From assembly GCA_002687715.1 (NCBI GenBank), contig NZBC01000207.1, forward strand, positions 1 through 43,853: 43,853 nucleotides of DNA. Reading direction: 5' to 3'. Both the position numbers and the translations under genes were made by a program. This DNA is from Planctomycetota bacterium (GTDB taxonomy: Bacteria > Planctomycetota > GCA-002687715). Below, one piece after another: positions 1 through 7,708 of the stretch (within the stretch, counting starts at the first letter, position 1; each line of letters starts with the position of its first letter). Below the pieces are notes generated by a model that worked only from the letters and a program-made list of their open reading frames with translations, ran no database searches and had not been told where the DNA came from.

Positions 1-410
1 GCAAGAAGACCGACGGCAAGAAGACCGACGGCAAGAAGACCGACGGCAAGAAGACCGACGGCAAGAAGACCGACGGCAAGAAGACCAAGCAGGAAGAGAA
101 GCCCAAGAAGAAGTTCCAGATCAAGATCCCCACCAACGCCGAGCTCGCCGCCAACCTGAAGGGCAAGCTCCTGTTGATGCACGGCGAGATCGACAACAAC
201 GTCCACCCCGCCGGAACCATGCGTCTGGCCGACGCGCTCATCCGCGCCAACAAGCGCTTCGACCTGCTCATCATCCCGGGCGCGCGTCACGGATTCGGCC
301 ACGCCAGGAAGTACTCGACGCAGCGGACCTGGGAGTACTTCGCGCAGCACCTCCTGAACGACTATCAGCCGGGTGCCGACATCAACGAGAAGGCGCCACG
401 GCGAAAGTAG
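1..410 (+). CDS. S9 family prolyl oligopeptidase, C-terminal part (5' end outside window)
   Basis: Reading from base 3 in the frame that ends at the TAG at 408-410, this is the end of a prolyl oligopeptidase (DPP4/acylaminoacyl-peptidase class, serine peptidase S9). The motif HGEIDNNVHP carries the acid of the catalytic triad and GARHGFG carries the catalytic histidine. The nucleophile serine must lie upstream of the window. These enzymes cut short peptides after proline or small residues and are often secreted in bacteria. Oddly, the C-terminal catalytic domain is preceded by a lysine-rich low-complexity stretch (five KKTDG units, then KKTKQEEKPKKK), which looks like an insertion just before the core strand that leads to LLLMHGE. 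The protein ends with a short basic tail. Family assignment is confident; substrate is unknown. Confidence 0.88.
   Translation, partial: KKTDGKKTDGKKTDGKKTDGKKTDGKKTKQEEKPKKKFQIKIPTNAELAANLKGKLLLMHGEIDNNVHPAGTMRLADALIRANKRFDLLIIPGARHGFGHARKYSTQRTWEYFAQHLLNDYQPGADINEKAPRRK
3..90 (+). repeat. 15-bp tandem repeat encoding KKTDG
   Basis: The unit aagaagaccgacggc is repeated head to tail five times from base 3, with a sixth degenerate unit at 78-92 (KKTKQ). It probably continues upstream of the window. The repeat is in frame with the S9 peptidase and encodes a flexible, positively charged linker. The visible copies appear identical at DNA level, which suggests recent expansion by slippage. Confidence 0.9.
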
Positions 411-419
411 CTCGGCTCC

Positions 420-1112
420 ATGCGACGCGTGCTGTCACTCCTCGCGGCGCCGTTTCGTCGGCGCCGGTGGATCTGGTGGCTGCTCGCGTTGCTCGTCCTG
501 CCCTGGGCGTGGATCGAGCTCTTCGACGATCCCCCGGGGCGGGTCGACCTGCCGGATCTGCCCGGCACCCGCCCTTGGCCGGTCTGGGTCGTCAGGCGGA
601 GCCACCACACGTCGATCTTCGTCGAGCAACCGAGCGGTTTCGGACTCGGTCAGCCGAAGGCCCCGGACGCGCCCTACGTCGAGTACGCCTGGGGCGACCG
701 TCGCTTCTACATGGAATCGAACTTCTGGCCGCACGCGTTGTTCGCGGCCGCACTCCTGCCGTCGTCGTCGGTCTGCTACGTCCGGTCCTGGTCGCAATCG
801 CCGGCCGTCCTCGCATCGAGCGCTGAGGTGTACCACCGGGACCTGACGCTGGGCGAGATGCGGGCGCTGCTGCTGACGCTTGAGCAGGCATTCGATCGCA
901 CCGAGTACGGTGAACGTCCGGAGGCCTTCGAACCGGTCGACGGCTATCGAGGCCGCTTCTACCCCGGACGCGCGAGCTACATCTTCTGGTCGAGCTGCAA
1001 CGCTTGGACCCTCAACCGACTCCGCGACGCGAATCTGGACATCTCGGCGCTCGGTGTGATCCTGGCATCGCAGGTGCCGGATCGCCTACCCGGGTTCAAA
1101 CCCGTCAAGTAG
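420..1112 (+). CDS. DUF2459 family membrane-anchored protein
   Basis: This 230-residue protein looks like the DUF2459 family (a conserved hypothetical family also met near urease genes). It has a basic N-terminus and a single Trp-rich membrane segment at about residues 17-35, then a soluble domain on the far side of the membrane. Family-like signatures are HHTSIFV (62-68), VEYAWGDRRFY (87-97) and SCNAWT (192-197). The conserved His and Cys recall a cysteine-peptidase-like arrangement, but no activity can be assigned. It starts 9 bp after the peptidase stop and precedes a secreted S41 peptidase on the same strand, so it could be co-transcribed with them. Function unknown. Confidence 0.72.
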   Translation: MRRVLSLLAAPFRRRRWIWWLLALLVLPWAWIELFDDPPGRVDLPDLPGTRPWPVWVVRRSHHTSIFVEQPSGFGLGQPKAPDAPYVEYAWGDRRFYMESNFWPHALFAAALLPSSSVCYVRSWSQSPAVLASSAEVYHRDLTLGEMRALLLTLEQAFDRTEYGERPEAFEPVDGYRGRFYPGRASYIFWSSCNAWTLNRLRDANLDISALGVILASQVPDRLPGFKPVK

Positions 1113-1146
1113 GGCGCTAGGGGTACGATCCCCGCAGGAGTCAGCC

Positions 1147-2487
1147 ATGAAGCGTACGTCACCCGTCATCGCCGCCGCCCTCATCACCCTCGCGTCGGTG
1201 GGCGGCGCCCAGGATGCACCACGCGTCGTTTCCCTGACGCCGGCGAACGGAAATCAAGAAGTCGATGCGGCGGAGGTCACCGAGATCGTCGTCGTGTTCG
1301 ACCGCGCGATGAGCCACAACGGCTATTCGTTCACGGGCGGTGGAGTGACCTTCCCGAAGATCCCAACGGGCAAACGACCGCGGTGGAAGAACGACAAGAC
1401 CTGCGTCCTACCCGTGACGCTGGTGCCGGACCACGCGTACAGCCTCGGGCTGAACTCCCAGAGCTTCCAGAACTTCCGGAGCCGACAGGGCGTGGCCCTC
1501 GTCCCCGTGCGGTGGACGTTCTCGACGCTGCCGGAGAAGTTGCTCGACCCGAAACGCCAGCGCACCCGTAACCGGAGAGCGCTGAGAGAGCTGAAGCGCC
1601 TTCTCCCCTCGAAGTACTCGTACTACGACCTGAGAGTGAAGGACTGGGATGCGCTCTACGCGAAGCACGAGGCGCAGGTCCTCGCGGCGAGAACGGACCG
1701 CGGCTGGGCCGCCGCCGTCGGCCGGATGCTCGCCCCCACGCAGGACCTTCACCTCTACCTGCGACACGGGTCGAACGTCGTGGGCACCGGATCGCGCGCT
1801 GTCGATTCGCTGTGTCGACCCCCGCTGCTGAAGAACTACCTGAGAGACTTCGAGCAACTCGGACCACAGGCGCTCGCCGCGAAGTCGAGTGACGGCATCG
1901 GGTACGTCCTCATCGCAGCCTGGACCAAGTCCGTCGACCTCGATGGCGTCGAACGCGCGCTCGAGGGCATGCGCGATCAGAGAGCGATCATCATCGACGT
2001 CCGCAACAACAGCGGCGGGTCGGAGATGCTTGCCCGCCGCATTGCCCGCCATTTCGTGAAGGGCAAGCGGATCTACGCGAAGCACCGGAACCGCGTGCGC
2101 AAGGGGAAGAGCGGTTTCGGCCCGGTCTTCGACCGTGAGATCCAGGGCGTTCCGAACGCCCGCCGCTTCAACGTGCCGGTCGTCGTTCTCACCAGCCGCT
2201 ACGTCATGAGCAGCTGCGAGGCCTTCGTCCTCATGATGAAGCAGGCGAAGGACTGCACGCTCATCGGCCAGCGGACGTTCGGTAGCTCGGGCAACCCGAA
2301 GCCGCACGAGCTGCCCAACGGGGTCACGATCCTCATCCCGTCGTGGCAGGTGCTGCGGCTCGACGGAACCTGCTTCGAGGGCGAAGGGCTCGCGCCGGAT
2401 CTGGAGGTCGCCGCGACGTCCGACGACTTCAAGCGCAAGGACCCCATTCTCGAAGCCGCCCTCGCGCACCTGCGCAAGAAGCTCTGA
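1147..2487 (+). CDS. Secreted S41 family peptidase with N-terminal Ig-like domain
   Basis: A 446-residue exported protein. Residues 1-21 form a signal peptide ending ASVGGAQ. Residues 25-127 resemble a bacterial Ig-like (Big_5/SbsA) domain: VVSLTPANG, then VVVFDRAM and a closing RWTFST. The rest is an S41 (C-terminal-processing/tricorn-type) peptidase core, with IIIDVRNNSGG at about 277-287 and a nucleophile region MSSCEAF (S355-S356-C357-E358), corresponding to the S-A-S-E motif of the family. TFGSSGNP follows as the usual strand after the nucleophile. There is no clear PDZ domain. The start is the ATG preceded by AGGAG (1136-1140). It lies 20 bp before the next gene, also secreted, so the two are probably in one transcript. 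It likely degrades extracytoplasmic peptides; target unknown. Confidence 0.85.
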   Translation: MKRTSPVIAAALITLASVGGAQDAPRVVSLTPANGNQEVDAAEVTEIVVVFDRAMSHNGYSFTGGGVTFPKIPTGKRPRWKNDKTCVLPVTLVPDHAYSLGLNSQSFQNFRSRQGVALVPVRWTFSTLPEKLLDPKRQRTRNRRALRELKRLLPSKYSYYDLRVKDWDALYAKHEAQVLAARTDRGWAAAVGRMLAPTQDLHLYLRHGSNVVGTGSRAVDSLCRPPLLKNYLRDFEQLGPQALAAKSSDGIGYVLIAAWTKSVDLDGVERALEGMRDQRAIIIDVRNNSGGSEMLARRIARHFVKGKRIYAKHRNRVRKGKSGFGPVFDREIQGVPNARRFNVPVVVLTSRYVMSSCEAFVLMMKQAKDCTLIGQRTFGSSGNPKPHELPNGVTILIPSWQVLRLDGTCFEGEGLAPDLEVAATSDDFKRKDPILEAALAHLRKKL

Positions 2488-2507
2488 GCCCACCACCGGA
2501 GATCGTC

Positions 2508-4850
2508 ATGATCGCGCCCGCTCGTCACCTGGTCGTTGCGCTGGCGGCGACGACCCTCCTCAACGCGGCCGCCGCCGCCCAGACGCCGCGTCCGTTCCGA
2601 GTCGTCAGCTACAACATCCTGGTCGGTTTCGGCGACCACCGCGTCGGCACCCCCTACCGGCCGGGGCAGGAGCGGCGCGAGAACGTCCTCGCCTGGCTCA
2701 AGAGCCAGAAGCCCGACGTCGTGTCGTTGCAGGAGCTGAACGGCTATGACGAGGCGAAGCTCCGCAAGGACTCCGCGCGCTGGGGGCATCCGTATGCCGT
2801 GATGCTCAAGACGTCCGGGTATCCGACCGCACTGACGTCGAAACGACCGATCGTCGTCGTCGAACGTCGGCTGAAAGGCCTCCACCACGGGATGATGGTG
2901 TGCCGCACGTCCGGCATCGACTTCGTCGTCGTTCACCTGTGGCCGTTCAAGGGCGATGAGCGGCTGCGCGAGGTCAACGCCGCGCTCGAGCTGTACCGCA
3001 AGTCGCGCGCCCAGGGGCGACGCGTCGTCATCCTCGGTGACTTCAACGCCGTTTCCGCCGCCGACGTCGGCCGATTCAGCGACGCCGCCAACGAGCGCTA
3101 CGCGAAGTGGAAGTGGGAGACGAAGGACGGTCGCCCGCGGACGTCGGTCATCGACGCCGTCCACGCCGCCGGTCTCGTCGACATCCACGGGAAGCACCGC
3201 ACCGCGACGGATCCGCTTCCGCTCCCTCGCATCGATTTCATTTTCGCGTCCCAGGACCTCGCCGCGAAGAGCATCGGTAGCCAGTGGCGGACGGATCCGG
3301 ATGCGCTGCGCGACTCCGACCACCCCGGCACCGTCGCGGACTTCGACTACCGCGCCCCGCGCTTCCCCGGCTATCCGTCGCAAGACGCGCTCAGCTACGA
3401 GCTGGAACTCGACGTCGACCCCACGGCCCGCCGCCTCGAAGGAGAGGTGCGGTATCGCATCAAGGCCCTCGTAGCGACGGATCGCGTGTTCCTCGACGCC
3501 CGGCGCGGTGACGGATGGTCGGTCGGATTCCGCGACGCCGACGGTCAACCCATCCCCGCCCGCTGGCACGAGGACCGCGTGGTCCTGCCGTTGAGCACGA
3601 CCGTGGCCGCCGGCGACGAGATCCGGCTGTCCGCGCACCTCCGGGGAACGCCTCCGGACGGGTTCTACTTCAAGAACAGCCGCTACGGTGAGCCGCTCGC
3701 GTTCACCGATCACTACTCGATCCGCGCCCGGGGGTGGCTGCCCTGCGAGGACCATCCGGGTGATCGGGCGCGCTTCGAGGTCGATCTCACCTACCCGAAG
3801 CAGCACGAAGCCGTCATCAGCGGCGCGGCCCGGACCGACCCACAGTCACCCCCGGACGGCAAGAAGCGGGTCCACTACGCGACGCGGAGCGACGTGCCGC
3901 CGTACATGTTCGCGATCTGCGTCGGTCCGTACGCCCGCGTGCCGGAGAAGGGCGACGACCGCCTCCTTCCCCACTACGTCTATCGCAAGGACGTCGACAA
4001 GGCGGCGAAGCAACTCGTCCACCACGCGGCCTGGATGCGAACGATGGAGAGCACGTTCGGCAAGTACCCCTACGGCAAGTACACCACCATCCAGTGTCCG
4101 ACGCGGTGGGGCGGCTTCGAGGCGCCGGGCAACGTGCAGCTCAACGAGTCGCTCTTCGACGGACCGCGGGGAGTCGGGACGCTCGCCCACGAGTTCGTTC
4201 ACATGTGGTTCGGTGACGGCGTCGGCTACGCGCAATGGCGCGAAGTGTGGTTGAGCGAAGGATTTGCGTCGTACTTCGGCCCCTGGCTGCACGCGCAGAC
4301 CGGCGGCCCGCCGCTCGTCCGCAAGCTCAACCAGCATCGCGAAGCCTGGCGGCGCTCACGCGATGGCCGCGTGAAGTCGATCCGCTGGGGCGGCTTCGCC
4401 CACCCCGACGAAGCGCTCAACGCCAACACCTATCCCAAGGGGGCCTGGGTCCTGCACATGCTGCGGGGCGAGCTCGGTGATGAAGCGTTCTTCGGCGCGA
4501 TCAAGAGCTACTTCGAGAAGACCCGCGGTACCTCGGTACTGACGTCCGACTTCGTCGACGCCATCGAACGCTCCTCCGGCAAGGAGCTGGGCTGGTTCTT
4601 CGATCAGTGGCTCGATCGCGTTGGATGTCCACAGCTCACCGTGACCGCCGGCGCGGACAGCATCGTCGTCGAGCAGGTCCAGCGAGGAGAGCCATACCGT
4701 TTCAATCTGCAACTCGCCTGGAAGGACCAGGAGGGAAACCCCCATCGGCAGCGCTGGGTCATCGACCGTAAGCGCAAGGAGCTCCCCGTTCCCCTGGCCC
4801 GTGACCTCGTCGTGGACCCGGATGTAGAGCTCCTCTATCGAGGTAGGTAA
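2508..4850 (+). CDS. Secreted fusion: endonuclease/exonuclease/phosphatase domain plus M1 family aminopeptidase
   Basis: A single open frame of 780 residues, starting at the ATG that gives signal peptide MIAPARHLVVALAATTLL...AQ. Residues 30-285 are an EEP-fold (DNase I-like) domain: VVSYNI, SLQELN (E76), DFVVVHLWPF, VILGDFNA, RIDFIFAS and SDHPGTVADF. This fold hydrolyses phosphodiesters or phosphomonoesters with Mg2+. Residues 290-780 are an M1 zinc aminopeptidase: substrate-anchoring GGFEAPGN (535-542, the GAMEN equivalent), zinc site HEFVH (561-565) with third ligand E584 exactly 18 residues on, and YPKGAWVLHML carrying the expected catalytic Tyr. All key residues of both enzymes are present, so both halves may be active outside the cytoplasm. 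The two halves are rarely joined. The stop codon lies inside the first unit of a tandem repeat. Confidence 0.88.
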   Translation: MIAPARHLVVALAATTLLNAAAAAQTPRPFRVVSYNILVGFGDHRVGTPYRPGQERRENVLAWLKSQKPDVVSLQELNGYDEAKLRKDSARWGHPYAVMLKTSGYPTALTSKRPIVVVERRLKGLHHGMMVCRTSGIDFVVVHLWPFKGDERLREVNAALELYRKSRAQGRRVVILGDFNAVSAADVGRFSDAANERYAKWKWETKDGRPRTSVIDAVHAAGLVDIHGKHRTATDPLPLPRIDFIFASQDLAAKSIGSQWRTDPDALRDSDHPGTVADFDYRAPRFPGYPSQDALSYELELDVDPTARRLEGEVRYRIKALVATDRVFLDARRGDGWSVGFRDADGQPIPARWHEDRVVLPLSTTVAAGDEIRLSAHLRGTPPDGFYFKNSRYGEPLAFTDHYSIRARGWLPCEDHPGDRARFEVDLTYPKQHEAVISGAARTDPQSPPDGKKRVHYATRSDVPPYMFAICVGPYARVPEKGDDRLLPHYVYRKDVDKAAKQLVHHAAWMRTMESTFGKYPYGKYTTIQCPTRWGGFEAPGNVQLNESLFDGPRGVGTLAHEFVHMWFGDGVGYAQWREVWLSEGFASYFGPWLHAQTGGPPLVRKLNQHREAWRRSRDGRVKSIRWGGFAHPDEALNANTYPKGAWVLHMLRGELGDEAFFGAIKSYFEKTRGTSVLTSDFVDAIERSSGKELGWFFDQWLDRVGCPQLTVTAGADSIVVEQVQRGEPYRFNLQLAWKDQEGNPHRQRWVIDRKRKELPVPLARDLVVDPDVELLYRGR

Positions 4851-4922
4851 CCCCTTTCCCGAGGTAAGTAACCCCTTTCCCGAGGTAAGTAACCCCTTTC
4901 CCGAGGTAAGTAACCCCTTTCC
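4839..4922. repeat. Four tandem copies of a 21-bp repeat
   Basis: Four head-to-tail units begin cgaggta and end acccctttcc: 4839-4859, 4860-4880, 4881-4901 and 4902-4922. Only the first unit differs (gtaggt for gtaagt). The TAA stop of the upstream aminopeptidase falls in unit 1, so the array grew across the end of the gene. On the minus strand the 21-bp period would read GKGVTYL repeatedly, but there is no sign that this is translated. Confidence 0.95.
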
Positions 4923-4934
4923 CGGACAGACCCT

Positions 4935-4940
4935 TAGAAT
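4935..4940 (+). promoter_or_regulatory. Possible -10 box (TAGAAT) upstream of 4986
   Basis: TAGAAT lies 45 bp before the ATG of the secreted protein at 4986, just downstream of the tandem repeat. No convincing -35 box is visible at 16-18 bp, so this is a weak call. Confidence 0.25.
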
Positions 4941-4985
4941 CGGGGGCTAGCCACACTCCCGTACCCACCCCAATCGAGCTCTGTC

Positions 4986-6035
4986 ATGACGCACCTCCCG
5001 CTATCAACCTGCGTGGTCCTCGCCATCGTCGCTCTCGTCCCGGCCCAGATCACCGCGATCCCTCAAGCGAGCTTCGTCAGCCCGGTGGTCCTCGATTTCG
5101 AGACTCCGCCCGCCGGTCTGATCACGTCCATGGACCCCTACTTCACGAACGCCGGGCTGGACTCCGTTTCCATCGTGAACGCCCCGGGACTGCACACTGT
5201 GGGCAGCGACACCCTGTCCTCCGGCTTCATGGGCCAGGCGCTCTGCTCGGTCGGCAACACGTTGGCGATCGTCGCACCCAGCGGGCCGATGGACGACCAC
5301 ACCGCGGGGGCCGGATGGAGCTTCCGGCTCGCGTCCGGAACCTGGGCCACGCAATTCGGCTGCCTCGTCGTGGACCAGATCAATCACCTCATGGCCGTGG
5401 AAACCTGGTGCAACGGCGTGATGCGTGACCAGTTCACGTTCACCATGACGTCCGCGACGGGCGGCTTCCCGAATCCGTTCCTCGCCTATGAAGATCTGCG
5501 GGGCTTCGACGAGGTCCGATTCCAGAACGTGACCACCGCCGGTGGCTGGGGCGTGGACAACTTCACTCTGGGGAACATCCAGGCCGGCGTGTGCCCGCCG
5601 CTGGACTTCCAACAGAACTCTGCGAACTGCAGCCACGACTACAACGGGGCCATGGGCAACGGGGCCCTGCCGGCGCAGCTGTCCGTCAACTCCGGCATGG
5701 TCCTCACCTCGACTCTCACCGGCGTGGGGCAATTCTGGGAGTGCGCGGTGGCCCTGGGGCCGGCGCTCGGACGCAGCATCCAGCCGCCGTTCCTCACCAC
5801 GCCCACCCAGGTCGTCAACCTCGACTACCCCGCGATCGTGTTCTACCTCAACGGAGCGCTGATCGGAGCACCGCTGGCGCCGACACCAGCCGCGTTCCCG
5901 GGCAACGTGAGTCTGGCGTTCGTTGCTCCGATCGTGCCGTCGCCGATCACGCTGACCCAGCAGTGCATCGTCTTCGACATCGGCTCGCCGGACGGCTTCT
6001 GGCTGAGTCAGGCAACCGAGCTCACACTGAACTGA
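4986..6035 (+). CDS. Secreted protein with PEP-CTERM-like N-terminal domain and shared C-terminal beta domain
   Basis: A 349-residue exported protein with signal peptide MTHLPLSTCVVLAIVALVPAQ. Residues 30-195 form a beta-rich domain: it starts VVLDFETPP and closes FDEVRFQNVTTAGGWGVDNFTLG, the pattern seen in many anchored extracellular proteins where an FDxx...Gx(V/I)DN strand closes a jelly roll. Residues 200-349 form a second domain, with a short Cys-containing start (VCPP...NCSHDY) and an ending QQCIVFD..SPDGFWLSQATELTLN. The ending aligns by eye with the C-terminus of the lectin protein at 16216-17400. No sorting motif or membrane anchor follows. A surface or matrix protein is likely; ligand unknown. 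Confidence 0.6.
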   Translation: MTHLPLSTCVVLAIVALVPAQITAIPQASFVSPVVLDFETPPAGLITSMDPYFTNAGLDSVSIVNAPGLHTVGSDTLSSGFMGQALCSVGNTLAIVAPSGPMDDHTAGAGWSFRLASGTWATQFGCLVVDQINHLMAVETWCNGVMRDQFTFTMTSATGGFPNPFLAYEDLRGFDEVRFQNVTTAGGWGVDNFTLGNIQAGVCPPLDFQQNSANCSHDYNGAMGNGALPAQLSVNSGMVLTSTLTGVGQFWECAVALGPALGRSIQPPFLTTPTQVVNLDYPAIVFYLNGALIGAPLAPTPAAFPGNVSLAFVAPIVPSPITLTQQCIVFDIGSPDGFWLSQATELTLN

Positions 6036-6047
6036 CCCGACGATCTC

Positions 6048-6083
6048 CGCGGGCGAGCCGGCCATCGCGCGGCTCCGCCCGCG
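6048..6083. terminator. Hairpin between convergent genes
   Basis: CGCGGGCGAGCC (6048-6059) pairs with GGCTCCGCCCGCG (6071-6083), a GC-rich stem with one bulge and an 11-nt loop. It sits between the stops of the two convergent genes at 4986-6035 and 6091-7482 and could serve as a bidirectional terminator. There is no T-tract, as is common in high-GC genomes. Confidence 0.5.
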
Positions 6084-6090
6084 TCCGAGT

Positions 6091-7482
6091 TCAGAACCCG
6101 ATCCGGCCGACCGGCGACAGGCGGTACTGACCGCCCGCAAGACCGAGACTGACCACGTCCATTGCGAACCCCGGCGCGATGGCGCCCGCGGGCAGCGAGA
6201 TCGACCACTGGCCCTGGGCATCGGTGGCCACCTGGATCGGCGCGCCCGCGTTCGCAATGAGCAGGAAGAACGCGTCCTGGCCGATGCCGAGGAACGGGGC
6301 GCTACCGAACGGCAGGATCGGCGACTGCACCGAGATCAGGTTGTAGGCCGTCGTGAACGGATCGACGCCGGAGAGCGTGAAATCGAGGTCGCCCGCACCG
6401 GTCGTGGACATCGCGAGGTCGATCGCCGGGGGCGGCGTGAAGTCGATCACGTAGAACGAGACCGGTGTGTTGCGGTTGCCGACGACGATGCGATGGCCCC
6501 CACCGGCAAGCTCTTTGAGCGGCACCGCGCCCCAGCACCCCGAAAAGAGGCCCGCACCCGCGTTGTTCGGCACCGGGTCGAAGATGCCGACCTCCTGGGG
6601 GGTGCTCGGGTTCGCCACGTCGACGATGCGCAGGAAGTCCGCGTAGTGCGAGATGCAGATGTAGCGCCCCATCTCGACCGGGTTGTGGACGGAGATCGAG
6701 GCCCAGCCGGGCGTCTGATACGAGCTCAGGTACACCGGGTTCGAACCGTCGGTCACGTCCCAGATCTGGCTGTAACCGCCGCCTGTCTCGTTGCAGACCA
6801 TGACGATCCGCTGACCGCCTGGCGCGGTGTAGGTCGCGCCGCTGTGGTTGCCGTACGGGATGCTGCTGAGCAGCTGCGGGCTCGCGATGTTCGAGATGTC
6901 ATAGACGTGGGTCTGCGTCCCGGAGAACGAGTGGATGTAGAGGCGGTCGCCATCGATGGTCGCGTCGTGGGAGCTCCCGCTGACCGTCGAGACCAGGAAC
7001 GGGTTGAGCGGGTTGGAGATGTCCCAGATCTGGCTGCCGCCGGGCACACTGCAGAACACCCAGTACCCGTCGCCGACCTCACCATTGTGGGCACCGATTC
7101 CGGGCACGGTCGCGACCACGTTCAGGTTGTAGGGGTCGGTCAGGTCCACGACCATCCCGTCGCCGCTCTCCTGACAGATGAACCCGTAGTTGCCCTCGAT
7201 CTTGATGTCCTTCAGATCGGAGCCGGTCGTGGGGATGTTGTCCGCGAAGACCGGGGTGGCGGGGTTCGTGATCTCCCACGCGCTCATACCACCGCTCGAT
7301 TGACAGATCAGCGCAAACTCCCGACCCTGCGAATCGATGAAGGTCCAGAGGTCGGCCATCCCGCTCCCCGTGAGAGTGGTGCTCCGGACGGTGGTGTTCA
7401 GCTGGATCGGCGGCTGCCCGATCAGTGTCGTCGTCACACTCAACCCGAGAACGAGCAGAGCCAGGCCGTAGTAGCGATTCAT
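6091..7482 (-). CDS. Secreted LVIVP-repeat (choice-of-anchor B type) beta-propeller protein
   Basis: A 463-residue exported protein. The chosen start is the ATG at 7482 with GGAG six bases upstream; a TTG four codons earlier would place the ribosome site inside the coding frame. Residues 1-22 are a signal peptide. About residues 40-350 hold LVIVP-type repeats, each a strand of form xxVxDxSNPxxPxxLS: AWEITNPATPVF, VVDLTDPYNLNVV, IWDISNPLNPFLV, VYDISNIASPQLL, IWDVTDGSNPVYL, IVDVANPSTPQEV. About residues 355-463 are a beta-rich C-terminal domain ending QYRLSPVGRIGF, replacing the propeller and similar in place to the end domains of neighbouring secreted proteins. Probably a surface protein; ligand unknown. 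It is convergent with the gene on its left and divergent from the PQQ protein at 7709. Confidence 0.75.
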   Translation of the reverse strand: MNRYYGLALLVLGLSVTTTLIGQPPIQLNTTVRSTTLTGSGMADLWTFIDSQGREFALICQSSGGMSAWEITNPATPVFADNIPTTGSDLKDIKIEGNYGFICQESGDGMVVDLTDPYNLNVVATVPGIGAHNGEVGDGYWVFCSVPGGSQIWDISNPLNPFLVSTVSGSSHDATIDGDRLYIHSFSGTQTHVYDISNIASPQLLSSIPYGNHSGATYTAPGGQRIVMVCNETGGGYSQIWDVTDGSNPVYLSSYQTPGWASISVHNPVEMGRYICISHYADFLRIVDVANPSTPQEVGIFDPVPNNAGAGLFSGCWGAVPLKELAGGGHRIVVGNRNTPVSFYVIDFTPPPAIDLAMSTTGAGDLDFTLSGVDPFTTAYNLISVQSPILPFGSAPFLGIGQDAFFLLIANAGAPIQVATDAQGQWSISLPAGAIAPGFAMDVVSLGLAGGQYRLSPVGRIGF

Positions 7483-7583
7483 GGCGGTCTCCAATGGGTC
7501 TCTTTGTCGGCCGGTGGCGGGTGGGGAGTGTTGGGTGTACCTCTCCAGGTGGGTACCACCTTAACCTCCCGAATCCCGGCGAT

Positions 7584-7617
7584 GCCCCGCTCCCCGCCGG
7601 AAGCCGGGAGCGGGGGC
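7584..7617. repeat. GC-rich inverted repeat between divergent genes
   Basis: GCCCCGCTCCC (7584-7594) is complementary to GGGAGCGGGGGC (7606-7617) apart from one extra G. The hairpin lies in the 226-bp region between divergently read genes (6091-7482 minus and 7709-9028 plus). It is not positioned as a terminator for either, so it may be an operator, an mRNA leader structure or a relic of a palindromic repeat. Nothing else in this gap was recognised. Confidence 0.5.
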
Positions 7618-7708
7618 AAATCGGGGATCAACTCCGGCTCCGGACCCGTTACGGTTGCCGGCGATCCGCCCCCGACGCCAGGAATCCCCAACCCCCAGGT
7701 GCCCGCCC

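Noticed and set aside
2199..3806. A 535-codon minus-strand frame opposite the S41 and EEP-M1 genes
   Set aside because: It spans two well-supported plus-strand genes and has no recognisable motif.
4839..4922. Possible CRISPR array
   Set aside because: Units are contiguous without spacers and there are no cas genes.
4759..4968. A minus-strand frame reading GKGVTYL repeatedly through the 21-bp array
   Set aside because: The periodic peptide is forced by a repeat length divisible by three; there is no ribosome site or other coding signal.
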